Under the pieces are notes generated by a model. That model saw nothing but the letters and a program-made list of their open reading frames with translations. It was not told where the DNA came from and did no database searches. Shown piece by piece: positions 1-8,068 of a DNA stretch of 64,000 nucleotides. Position 1 is the first letter of the stretch. The number at the start of each line of letters is the position of its first letter. The position numbers and the translations under genes are program-made. Origin of the DNA: JAZKHT01 sp040385245 (GTDB taxonomy: Bacteria; Pseudomonadota; Alphaproteobacteria; Rhodobacterales; Rhodobacteraceae); assembly GCA_040385245.1 (NCBI GenBank), contig JAZKHT010000007.1:186001-250000 (forward strand), written 5' to 3'.

Positions 1-1
1 G

Positions 2-370
2 TTTCCCCGGATCCTGGAACGTTTTCAATCCGGCGCAGACTTCACTGCCGCCGATTACGTTGCGGGCTGGCGGCGTCTGCAAGAGTTGCGGGATATCTGG
101 GCGACCCGCACGGCAGGGTATGATGCGGTGATCCTGCCGACGTCGCCAATCCTGCCGCCGGATTCGGATCGGCTGATGACGGACAACGCCTATTACGTCT
201 CAGAAAACCTGCTGGCGCTGCGCAATACCCGCATCGGCAACCTGATGGGGCTGTGCGGGTTGACCCTGCCAACAGCACAACCGTCCTGCGGGATCAGCCT
301 TCTGTGCACACCGCATCACGAAGAACGCCTGCTCCGGCTGGGCGCTGCCGCCGAAACTGCGCTGCGATAG
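2..370 (+). CDS. Amidase family protein, C-terminal fragment
   Basis: The reading frame is already open at base 2 and stops at 370, so only the last ~122 residues are in the window. The segment resembles the C-terminus of amidase-signature enzymes (GatA/AtzF-like): a YDAVILPTSPILPP stretch followed by NLMGLCGLTLPT, the conserved tail that packs the active site in this family. The catalytic Ser-cisSer-Lys core lies upstream, outside the window, so substrate (carboxamide, allophanate or glutamine) cannot be judged. It is followed after about 120 bases by an aminotransferase gene on the same strand. Family call is fairly good; specific function is unknown. Confidence 0.75.
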   Translation, partial: FPRILERFQSGADFTAADYVAGWRRLQELRDIWATRTAGYDAVILPTSPILPPDSDRLMTDNAYYVSENLLALRNTRIGNLMGLCGLTLPTAQPSCGISLLCTPHHEERLLRLGAAAETALR

Positions 371-493
371 GGTCAAAAAGCCACAATCAGGCGTGCCAAG
401 TCCAGCAACCCCAAGGCTTTTTCTGGACCGGGCCGCCGCGTCCGGCTATCGTTCTGCGAAACGGGGCGATACGACCCCGGGATCGAGGCATTG

Positions 494-1672
494 ATGGCGT
501 TTCCTGAGCGGTTTTCCAACCTGCCGGATTATGCGTTTCCGCGTCTGCGGAAGCTGTTGGACAGTCATGCGCCGGGCGGCGAGGCCATCGCCATGACCAT
601 TGGCGAACCACGCCACCCCATGCCCGATTTCGTCGGCCCCGTTCTGGCGGCCAATCTGGACGGCTTTGCCATTTATCCGCCCAATGACGGCACGCCGGAA
701 CTGTTGTCGGCCATTTCGGACTGGTTGGCTCGGCGCTATGGCGTGACGGTGGGGCAGGATCGCCTGATGGTCCTGAACGGCACGCGAGAGGGGTTGTTCA
801 ACGCCGCCGTCGCCCTGTGCCCCGAAGCAAAGAACGGTGCGCGCCCGGTCGTGCTGATGCCGAACCCGTTCTATCAGGTCTACGCCGTCGCGGCCTTGGC
901 AATGGGGGCAGAGCCTGTCTATGTGTCCGCCACCGCCGCGACCGGGTTCCTGCCCGATTACGCGGGGCTGCCTGCCGATATTCTTAACCGCGTGGCCATT
1001 GCCTATCTATGCTCGCCAGCCAACCCGCAAGGGTCGGTCGCAAACGTGGGCTATTGGAAAAGCCTGCTGGCGCTGGCCGAAAAGCACGATTTCCGCATCT
1101 TTGCCGATGAATGTTATTCCGAGATCTGGCGCACGGAACCGCCGCCCGGCGCGTTGCAGGTGGCAGCACAGGTGGATGCCGATCCCGAACGGGTCTGCGT
1201 GTTTCACAGCCTGTCAAAACGGTCAAACCTGCCGGGGCTGCGGTCAGGCTTTGTGGCGGGTGGCCCGCAAAGCATCGCGCGAATCCGGCAGCTCCGATCA
1301 TTCGCGGGTGCCCCCCTGCCCCTGCCCATCCAGCGCGTCAGCGAACGCGCCTGGGCGGATGAAGAACACGTCACGCAAAGCCGCGCGCTGTATCAGGAAA
1401 AGTTCCGCATCGCGGATCAGGTCTTTTCCGGCCTTCAGGGCTTTGATTGCCCCGAAGGCGGCTTTTTTCTGTGGTTGCCTGTCGATGACGGGGAAACCGC
1501 CGCATTGAAACTGTGGCGCGAAACGGGGGTGCGGGTCTTGCCCGGTGCCTATCTGTCGCGCGATGTCGGGGGGCACAACCCCGGCAAAGCCTACATCAGG
1601 GTCGCACTCGTGGCCCCAAAAAACGAAACACAGCGCGGGCTGATCCAGCTTCGCGACTGTCTGTACGGTTGA
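494..1672 (+). CDS. PLP-dependent aminotransferase, DapC-like (class I/II)
   Basis: 392 residues, the usual size for fold-type I aminotransferases. The PLP-lysine motif FHSLSKRSNLPGLRSGF is present with the Schiff-base lysine near residue 242. AYLCSPANPQG (substrate/PLP Asn) and ADECYSEIW (PLP Asp) precede it. The SKRSNLPG version is typical of N-succinyldiaminopimelate aminotransferases (DapC) of the lysine/peptidoglycan pathway, so that is the likeliest role, but other class I activities are possible. ATG at 494 is preferred over the TTG three bases earlier; GAGG lies 6-9 bases upstream. It ends 13 bases before ftsK and is probably co-transcribed with it. Confidence 0.8.
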   Translation: MAFPERFSNLPDYAFPRLRKLLDSHAPGGEAIAMTIGEPRHPMPDFVGPVLAANLDGFAIYPPNDGTPELLSAISDWLARRYGVTVGQDRLMVLNGTREGLFNAAVALCPEAKNGARPVVLMPNPFYQVYAVAALAMGAEPVYVSATAATGFLPDYAGLPADILNRVAIAYLCSPANPQGSVANVGYWKSLLALAEKHDFRIFADECYSEIWRTEPPPGALQVAAQVDADPERVCVFHSLSKRSNLPGLRSGFVAGGPQSIARIRQLRSFAGAPLPLPIQRVSERAWADEEHVTQSRALYQEKFRIADQVFSGLQGFDCPEGGFFLWLPVDDGETAALKLWRETGVRVLPGAYLSRDVGGHNPGKAYIRVALVAPKNETQRGLIQLRDCLYG

Positions 1673-1685
1673 GGGACGGGAAACG

Positions 1686-4604
1686 ATGGCATCCTATCAG
1701 GCACGGCAGCGCGATCCGCTTTTGGATCAGAACATGCAAGCAATGCTGGAGCGGCGCGGACGAGAGTTGTTGGGGCTGGTCCTTCTGGCCGTGGCCTTTG
1801 GCTTTGCGTTGATGCTGTGGACCTATTCGCCGAACGATCCCGGCTGGATGGTCGCGACCGATGAACCGGCGCAGAACGCGCTGGGGCGGTTCGGGGCGGC
1901 GATGGCGTCAACCCTGATCATCATCGGCGGCATGGGGGCATGGGGCATCGCCATTGTCACCGGGGCCTGGGGTCTGCGCTTTGTGCTTCACCGCGGGGCC
2001 GAACGGGCGCTGGGGCGCGTTGTCTTTGCCGTCATCGCGGTGGCGTTGGGATCGGTCTATGCCGCGACGTTGGTGCCCGGTACGGACTGGCCGCATTCCT
2101 TTGGCTTGGGCGGGCTGTTCGGGGATACCGTTCTGGGTGCGCTATTGGGCATTGTTCCCGGTGGGGCTGGCATCGGGCTAAAGTTGCTGTCGCTCCTGGT
2201 CGGTGGTGCCGTGTTGGCGATGGGCCTGTTTGTCACCGGGTTTGATCTGCGCGAACTGCGGGCCATCGGACGGTTTCTGATGGTCGGGTCGGTCGTTTGC
2301 TACAGCGGGGCCATGGCGCTTGCCGGTCGCGGGGCGCAGGGCACCGCCCGGGCCGCCGTGGCGATCCAGCAACGGCGTATGGCCGCCGCACAGACGGCCA
2401 CCGCAGAGGTGCGCCACGGCGACTGGCAACCCCCTGTATCCGTCGCCAAGGCCGCCGTGCAGCGCAGGGCAGCGCAAACGGAACCGGCCTTTGGCGCGCC
2501 GACAGGCCTGCGCGCCGAACCCCGCTATGCCACGCCACAGGCCGAAGAGGCGCATTATGCCCCGGCGCGCGAAAAGGTGGGTCTGTTGGCCCGGATGCCG
2601 CAACTGATGCGCCGCGTGATGGTCGACCCCGAGCCTGAACTGGTGGAACATATTCTGCCCGCCGATGACGGCGAGGATATGCCCGATCCCGACCGCATCA
2701 AGGCGCGCATCACCGATGTGATCCGGTCGCGCATCCGGAACCCGCAGGGCCCGATCTCGGCCGTATCCGCCGCCATTCAGCGCCGTGAACCGACACTGGC
2801 CCGCCCGCGCGGCCCGGTCGTGTTGCTGGCAGATACCACCCGGCGGGACACGCCGCTTCCGGCCGAGCCGCCCGTGACGGCGCAGACGTGGCAAGAAACT
2901 CCCGAAAACCTGTTTGTCGCGGATGACGCCCCCGATTGGGACGACGACGCCTATGACACGGACCTCATGGCCCCCCGCGCGGCGCCAGTGATCGACCGCC
3001 GCCCCATCGTCCAGCAGCCGGTGAAAAAGCCCGCCCCCCCGTCGCGTCAGGCCGTGGCGGAATCCCAACCCCGCCTTCGTTTTGACGACCCGGCCCCGGC
3101 CTATGAACTGCCGCCGCTTGGCCTTTTGGCCAGCCCGTCGACCGTGCAGCGCTTTTCCCTGTCGACCGAGGCTTTGGAGGAAAACGCCCGGATGCTGGAA
3201 TCCGTGCTGGATGATTATGGCGTCAAGGGCGAGATAGTCAGCGTCCGCCCCGGCCCGGTGGTGACGATGTACGAACTGGAACCGGCGCCAGGGCTGAAGG
3301 CCAGCCGCGTGATCGGTCTGGCCGACGATATCGCCCGGTCGATGTCGGCCCTGTCGGCGCGCGTGTCGACCGTGCCGGGCCGCACCGTGATCGGGATCGA
3401 ACTGCCGAACGCGACCCGCGAAAAGGTAGTCTTGCGCGAAATCCTGTCGGCGCGCGACTTTGGCGACAGCAACATGCGCCTGCCGCTGGCACTGGGCAAA
3501 GACATCGGGGGCGAACCGATTGTCGCCAACCTGGCCAAGATGCCCCACCTTCTGATCGCGGGCACCACAGGTTCGGGAAAATCCGTCGCCATCAACACCA
3601 TGATCCTGTCGTTGCTGTACAAGCTGTCGCCCGAAGAATGCCGTCTGATCATGATCGACCCAAAGATGCTGGAACTGTCGGTCTATGATGGCATTCCGCA
3701 CCTGCTGTCGCCCGTTGTGACCGACCCGAAAAAGGCGGTCGTCGCCCTGAAATGGGTCGTGGGCGAGATGGAGGAACGCTATCGCAAGATGTCCAAGATG
3801 GGCGTTCGCAACATCGAAGGCTACAACGGCCGCGTGCGCGAGGCGCTGGCCAAAGGCGAGATGTTCAAGCGCACCATCCAGACCGGATTTGACGAAGACA
3901 CGGGCGAGCCTGTCTTTGAAACCGATGAATTCCAGCCTGTCACGATCCCCTATATCGTCGTCGTGGTGGACGAGATGGCCGATCTGATGATGGTCGCCGG
4001 CAAGGAAATCGAGGCGTGCATACAGCGCCTGGCCCAGATGGCCCGTGCCAGCGGCATCCACCTGATCATGGCCACACAGCGCCCGTCGGTCGATGTGATC
4101 ACCGGCACGATCAAGGCGAACTTCCCCACGCGGATCAGCTTCCAAGTGACGTCGAAGATCGACAGCCGCACGATTCTGGGCGAACAGGGGGCGGAACAGC
4201 TGCTGGGCATGGGCGACATGCTGTACATGGCGGGCGGGGCCAAGATCACCCGCATCCATGGCCCCTTCGTTTCGGATGAAGAGGTCGAGGAAATCGTGAA
4301 CCACCTGAAATCCTATGGCCCCCCCGTCTATATGTCGGGTGTGGTCGAAGGGGTCGAAGATGACGCCGCCGCTGACATCGACCTGGTCCTCGGCCTTGGC
4401 GGCGACGGCAGCGATGACACGCTGTACGATCAGGCCGTCGCCATCGTGGCGAAAGACCGCAAGTGTTCGACCAGCTATATCCAGCGCAAACTGGGCATCG
4501 GCTACAACAAGGCCGCGCGTCTGGTGGAACAGATGGAAGAAAACCACGTCGTCACCACGGCCAACCATGTGGGCAAGCGCGAGATTTTGTTGCCAGAGCA
4601 GTAA
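1686..4604 (+). CDS. ftsK: DNA translocase FtsK
   Basis: 972 residues. The N-terminus has about four hydrophobic membrane segments (roughly residues 28-195), then a Pro/Ala/Asp-rich linker (about 215-470), then the RecA-like motor. Walker A (GTTGSGKS) is near residue 627 and Walker B (VVVVDEMADL) near 758. The last ~70 residues form the winged-helix gamma domain (KCSTSYIQRKLGIGYNKAAR) that reads KOPS sites. It is known to pump chromosome ends through the division septum and to activate XerCD at dif. Start ATG 1686 follows a GGGA ribosome site. The motor and gamma domains are intact, so the gene looks fully functional. Confidence 0.97.
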   Translation: MASYQARQRDPLLDQNMQAMLERRGRELLGLVLLAVAFGFALMLWTYSPNDPGWMVATDEPAQNALGRFGAAMASTLIIIGGMGAWGIAIVTGAWGLRFVLHRGAERALGRVVFAVIAVALGSVYAATLVPGTDWPHSFGLGGLFGDTVLGALLGIVPGGAGIGLKLLSLLVGGAVLAMGLFVTGFDLRELRAIGRFLMVGSVVCYSGAMALAGRGAQGTARAAVAIQQRRMAAAQTATAEVRHGDWQPPVSVAKAAVQRRAAQTEPAFGAPTGLRAEPRYATPQAEEAHYAPAREKVGLLARMPQLMRRVMVDPEPELVEHILPADDGEDMPDPDRIKARITDVIRSRIRNPQGPISAVSAAIQRREPTLARPRGPVVLLADTTRRDTPLPAEPPVTAQTWQETPENLFVADDAPDWDDDAYDTDLMAPRAAPVIDRRPIVQQPVKKPAPPSRQAVAESQPRLRFDDPAPAYELPPLGLLASPSTVQRFSLSTEALEENARMLESVLDDYGVKGEIVSVRPGPVVTMYELEPAPGLKASRVIGLADDIARSMSALSARVSTVPGRTVIGIELPNATREKVVLREILSARDFGDSNMRLPLALGKDIGGEPIVANLAKMPHLLIAGTTGSGKSVAINTMILSLLYKLSPEECRLIMIDPKMLELSVYDGIPHLLSPVVTDPKKAVVALKWVVGEMEERYRKMSKMGVRNIEGYNGRVREALAKGEMFKRTIQTGFDEDTGEPVFETDEFQPVTIPYIVVVVDEMADLMMVAGKEIEACIQRLAQMARASGIHLIMATQRPSVDVITGTIKANFPTRISFQVTSKIDSRTILGEQGAEQLLGMGDMLYMAGGAKITRIHGPFVSDEEVEEIVNHLKSYGPPVYMSGVVEGVEDDAAADIDLVLGLGGDGSDDTLYDQAVAIVAKDRKCSTSYIQRKLGIGYNKAARLVEQMEENHVVTTANHVGKREILLPEQ

Positions 4605-4628
4605 GGGCTGGGCTTTCGCCCTGCCTGC

Positions 4629-5276
4629 CTAGAACGGACACTTTGCCCGGTATTCCACCCGTTGCTTCGTTTCCGGGTGGTGCAGGCTAAGGCTTTCGGC
4701 GTGCAGCATCATGCGCGGGTGGTCCAGAGCGGGGCCTGCGGCATAGATCGGGTCGCCCAGGATGGGGTGGCCCAGTTCCGCCATATGCACCCGCAACTGA
4801 TGACTGCGCCCTGTCAGCGGGTGCAGGCGGACGCGGGTTTCATTGGGCAAGCGGCTGATCACCTGCCAGTCGGTCTGCGCCGGGCGGCCATTTTCCCAAT
4901 CCACATGCTGTTTGGGCCGGTTGGGCCAATCGGCGCACAGCGGCAGATCAACGTGGCCGCTGTCGGCCTGCATCACCCCCACCACCCGCGCGACATAGGT
5001 CTTGCGCGCCCGGCGCTTTTCAAATTCCTGCCCCAGAAATCCCTGTGCGGCCTTGGTGCGGGCAAAGATGATCACGCCGGATGTATCGCAATCCAGCCGG
5101 TGCACCAGCAGCGCGTCGGGATAGGCCGCCTTGAGCCGGGATTGCAGGCAATCGCGCCGCCCCTCCAGCTTGCCGGGGACGGACAGCAGACCTGCGGGCT
5201 TGTCCACCACGATAACCTGTTGGTCCATGTGCAGGATAACCAACGGCCCCATCGGCGGATCATAGTCAAACTCCAT
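4629..5276 (-). CDS. RluA-family pseudouridine synthase
   Basis: About 215 residues. The catalytic motif LLVHRLDCDTSGVIIFA carries the conserved Asp of the RluA family, and RLHPLTGRSHQLRVHMAELGHPILGDPIY is the second family signature. There is no N-terminal S4 domain, so this is a short RluA/TruC-type enzyme that isomerises uridine in rRNA or tRNA; the target cannot be read from sequence. Two adjacent ATG codons (5279 and 5276) both overlap the TGA of the upstream homocysteine methyltransferase gene, implying translational coupling. It converges with ftsK across 24 bases. Confidence 0.88.
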   Translation of the reverse strand: MEFDYDPPMGPLVILHMDQQVIVVDKPAGLLSVPGKLEGRRDCLQSRLKAAYPDALLVHRLDCDTSGVIIFARTKAAQGFLGQEFEKRRARKTYVARVVGVMQADSGHVDLPLCADWPNRPKQHVDWENGRPAQTDWQVISRLPNETRVRLHPLTGRSHQLRVHMAELGHPILGDPIYAAGPALDHPRMMLHAESLSLHHPETKQRVEYRAKCPF

Positions 5277-6172
5277 CATGCGATGGTGTGCCCCGCCGCT
5301 GTCAACGCAGTCGCCAACGCGCGGATATGGGCAGGCCCCACCTCGCAGCAGCCGCCCACGATTGTGGCACCCTGCGCGACCCAGCCCATGGCAAAGGTCA
5401 CATACTTTTCTGGCGTCAGATCGTGCCGATGGGTCAGTTCGGCAACCGTCGGCGCATCTTTCAGGAACCGCTCGTCAATATGGGTGAAGCCGTTGGCATA
5501 GGCACCAAAAGGCACGCCCAGCCTCCCCACCTGGTCCATCGCATCGGCCATCGCCTCGGGCACCGAACAGTTCACCAGAACCGCCGCCGGGTGATACTGT
5601 GCCACCAGTCGCGCCAGATCAGACAGGGGTTCGCCAGACCGCAGGCGCGACCCGTCAGCATCGTCGACCGTGACCGACAGCCACACCGGTTTGCCCGCCG
5701 CCTGTGCGCCCTTGATCGCCCCTTCGGCTTGCGTCACGGATGCCATGGTTTCGCACAGGATCAGATCGACATGCGGCCCCAGAAGGGCGGCGATTTCGGC
5801 ATATTTCGGCGCGGCCTCGCCCACCGGCAGGGTGACATCGGCGCGATAGGTGGCAATCAGCGGCCCCATCGACCCCGCGATCCGCCCCGATCCGTGGGCA
5901 TCACGCGCGGCGCGGGCCTGATCGACCGCGCTGAGGTGCAATGCGGCAAACTGGTCGTCCAGACCGAACCGTTCCAGCCGGTCATGGTGGATGGCATAGG
6001 TATTGGTCGTGGCGACCGTGGCCCCTGCGGCGAAATAATCGGCGTGTATGTCGCGCACCATGCCGGGATGGGCCAGCATCACCCGCGTCGCCCACAACGG
6101 CGTCGGGTCGTCGCCACTGCGGGCCACCAGTTCCTGCCCCATGCCGCCGTCCAAAAGCGTGATCACAGCCAT
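5276..6172 (-). CDS. Homocysteine S-methyltransferase family protein
   Basis: 298 residues in a single TIM-barrel domain. The zinc-thiolate ligands of the family are visible: Cys in VLVNCSVPEA and the double Cys in IVGGCCEVGPAHI near the C-terminus. LLDGGMGQEL at the N-terminus is the family start signature. Members such as MmuM transfer a methyl group from S-methylmethionine or related donors to homocysteine to make methionine; related proteins (betaine-type) share the same ligands. ATG 6172 lies four bases after the stop of the LysE gene, and the end overlaps the pseudouridine synthase start. The methyl donor is not determined. Confidence 0.87.
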   Translation of the reverse strand: MAVITLLDGGMGQELVARSGDDPTPLWATRVMLAHPGMVRDIHADYFAAGATVATTNTYAIHHDRLERFGLDDQFAALHLSAVDQARAARDAHGSGRIAGSMGPLIATYRADVTLPVGEAAPKYAEIAALLGPHVDLILCETMASVTQAEGAIKGAQAAGKPVWLSVTVDDADGSRLRSGEPLSDLARLVAQYHPAAVLVNCSVPEAMADAMDQVGRLGVPFGAYANGFTHIDERFLKDAPTVAELTHRHDLTPEKYVTFAMGWVAQGATIVGGCCEVGPAHIRALATALTAAGHTIA

Positions 6173-6176
6173 GTCG

Positions 6177-6803
6177 TCAGTCCCCCACAATCAGCCGTGC
6201 GGCCAACCCCGCGAACAGGACCGCCGCCAGTTTGTTGACCACCCCGATCCGCGCCCCGATGGCACGCCCGGCGTGGCCCGCCAGAAATCCGTAACCGGCC
6301 GTGATCCATGCCCCGGTGAAGCCAAAGATCAGCCCCAGCAGAACGATCTGCACCCAAACCGGCCCGATGGCGGGATCAACGAATTGCGGCAGGAAGGCAA
6401 GGATGAACAGCACAGGCTTGGGGTTCAGCATGTTGGTCAGCATCCCCCGTCGAAACGCACCCCACGCGGTGGCCGCCCCACGTCCGGGGGCCAGATCGCC
6501 CCCTGAACGCCAGCTTTTCCACGCAAGCCACAAAAGATAGCCCGCCCCCGTATAGCGGATGGCATCCAGCGCAAAGGGATGTGCCGCGATCAGGGCAGAC
6601 AGGCCCAGCACGGCAAGCGCCACATGCCACAGCGCGCCGCAGCCCACGCCAAGCCCTGCCGCCGCCCCCACGCGCGGTCCACCCTGAATACCGCTGGCGG
6701 TGGCAAAGATCACATCCTGTCCAGGCGCCAGATTGACAATCAGGCCGCCCAGAACAAAGGTCGCCAATCTGTCAGTCGGAATGGCGGTGATAATGTCCCA
6801 CAT
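6177..6803 (-). CDS. LysE/RhtB-family amino-acid exporter
   Basis: 208 residues with about six hydrophobic segments. The N-terminal FVLGGLIVNLAPGQDVIFA matches the family P-G-P-(D/N) signature, and MLTNMLNPKPVLFILAFLPQFV is the central conserved segment. These inner-membrane carriers export amino acids (lysine, threonine, homoserine, cysteine and others) by antiport. It lies four bases upstream of the homocysteine methyltransferase gene and 58 bases after the GFA gene, so a sulfur amino acid is a reasonable guess for substrate, but that is context only. Start ATG 6803 gives the N-terminus typical of the family (MWDIITA). Confidence 0.87.
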   Translation of the reverse strand: MWDIITAIPTDRLATFVLGGLIVNLAPGQDVIFATASGIQGGPRVGAAAGLGVGCGALWHVALAVLGLSALIAAHPFALDAIRYTGAGYLLWLAWKSWRSGGDLAPGRGAATAWGAFRRGMLTNMLNPKPVLFILAFLPQFVDPAIGPVWVQIVLLGLIFGFTGAWITAGYGFLAGHAGRAIGARIGVVNKLAAVLFAGLAARLIVGD

Positions 6804-6861
6804 GGGCGGCCCCTGTTCTTTGCGGCACAATCCATGGGACGCGAGTGAAGTTCAAGGGATG

Positions 6862-7614
6862 TCAGCGCTGCGGCAGTCCATCGGTCAGATCGTAGTAATC
6901 GCCCTTTTCCGCCGTAAAGATATGCTCGACCAGCGTCCCACCGGTCGGCCCGTCGATCGCACCCGCCTCGATCGAAAACGCGCCGTCCTTGGCGCGGAAA
7001 TACAGGCTGGACCCGCAGGCGGTGCAAAACCCGCGCCGACCACCGCCCGACGTGGCATATTCGGCAAGGGTCGCCTTGGTCTGCCAGTTCACCGCATCTT
7101 CGTCCGCATCAAAGGACGCGGAATAATGGCCGGACAGTTTACGGCATTGGTCACAATGGCAGGCGGTGATCGCGCCAGCCGGTCCGGGGGCCGAGAAACG
7201 GCATTGTCCGCACAGGCAACTGCCCGTCAGTCTGTCTGTCGCCGTCGGGTCGGGGGGCGGGCCTTCGGGAGAGTAGTAATCGCCCGCATATTCGGTGAAC
7301 CAGTGGCTTTCGATCTGCAATCCCGTTGCACCCTGTACGGCACCAGCGGAAAAACTGATGTGATCGCCCCCTGTCGGATCCCAGAACATCGGCGCGCCGC
7401 AGTCCTTGCAGAAGGCGCGGCGGGCCGCCTCTGACGATTGAAACCACACCAGCCCGTCGTCGCGCAGCAGGTGCAACCGATCATGCGATACAGATGGGGC
7501 TGCCCAGACGTGCCCCGAAACCTTGCGACACTGCGTACAGTGGCAAACGATCACGTCCCGCAGGGGCGGGTCGGCCCGGAACACGACATGCCCGCAATGG
7601 CACGACCCCAGCAT
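6862..7614 (-). CDS. Tandem double GFA-domain protein
   Basis: 250 residues made of two complete glutathione-dependent formaldehyde-activating (GFA/CENP-V) domains in tandem. Domain 1 has GSCHCGHVVF, CHCTQCRKVSG and FCKDCGAPMFW; domain 2 has GSCLCGQCRF, CHCDQCRKLSG and FCTACGSSLYF. All expected zinc Cys pairs are present in both halves. Single-domain GFA proteins are usually 120-160 residues, so this is a duplication-fusion. The prototype (Gfa) was proposed to accelerate the glutathione-formaldehyde reaction; most homologues have no proven activity. The start ATG overlaps the stop of the upstream methionine sulfoxide reductase gene (TGATG). Confidence 0.88.
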   Translation of the reverse strand: MLGSCHCGHVVFRADPPLRDVIVCHCTQCRKVSGHVWAAPSVSHDRLHLLRDDGLVWFQSSEAARRAFCKDCGAPMFWDPTGGDHISFSAGAVQGATGLQIESHWFTEYAGDYYSPEGPPPDPTATDRLTGSCLCGQCRFSAPGPAGAITACHCDQCRKLSGHYSASFDADEDAVNWQTKATLAEYATSGGGRRGFCTACGSSLYFRAKDGAFSIEAGAIDGPTGGTLVEHIFTAEKGDYYDLTDGLPQR

Positions 7615-8066
7615 CACACCGCGTCCCGGAACACGTCGGCCAGCAGGGGCACGATCCAGTCTTCATCCGCCTTGGTAAAGGCGGCAGGCGTATTGCTGTC
7701 CAGATCCAGCACGCCCAGCAAACGGCCCGCCCCGTTCCAGACCGGGACCACCAGTTCCGACCGAGTGGTTGACGAACAGGCGATGTGATCGGGAAAATCT
7801 TCAACATCCGGCACGTTCAAAACCTGGCCGCTGCGCGCCGCCGCCCCGCAGACGCCGCGCGAAAACGGGATGACAAGGCAGCCATGACCGCCCTGATAGG
7901 GGCCGATCTTCAGCAAATCCGGCCCGACGACGCGATAAAACCCGGTCCAATCCGCCATGGGATGACCATGGTGAATTTCGCAGGCCACCGTGGCCATCAG
8001 TGCCACGGTGTCGGTTTCACCCGCACACAGCGCGCGGATATTGGCGGACAGGTCGGCGTAATCCAT
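7614..8066 (-). CDS. msrC: GAF-domain free methionine-(R)-sulfoxide reductase
   Basis: 150-residue single GAF domain. The three cysteines characteristic of fRMsr enzymes are present in order: GGHGCLVIPFSRG, GVCGAAARSG and DHIACSSTTRSE, matching the Cys84-Cys94-Cys118 arrangement of the E. coli enzyme. The reaction is reduction of free L-methionine-(R)-sulfoxide to methionine in the cytoplasm. ATG 8066 is chosen over a further upstream start because MDYADLSANIRAL is the natural beginning of the domain; it begins just after the ggt stop. Coupling to ggt and the GFA gene suggests a thiol/oxidation role. Confidence 0.85.
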   Translation of the reverse strand: MDYADLSANIRALCAGETDTVALMATVACEIHHGHPMADWTGFYRVVGPDLLKIGPYQGGHGCLVIPFSRGVCGAAARSGQVLNVPDVEDFPDHIACSSTTRSELVVPVWNGAGRLLGVLDLDSNTPAAFTKADEDWIVPLLADVFRDAV

Positions 8067-8068
8067 CG

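Noticed and set aside
2178..4568. Open frame of 796 codons on the strand opposite ftsK
   Set aside because: It is a GC-bias shadow; the sense strand encodes intact FtsK motifs and the antisense product has no recognisable domain.
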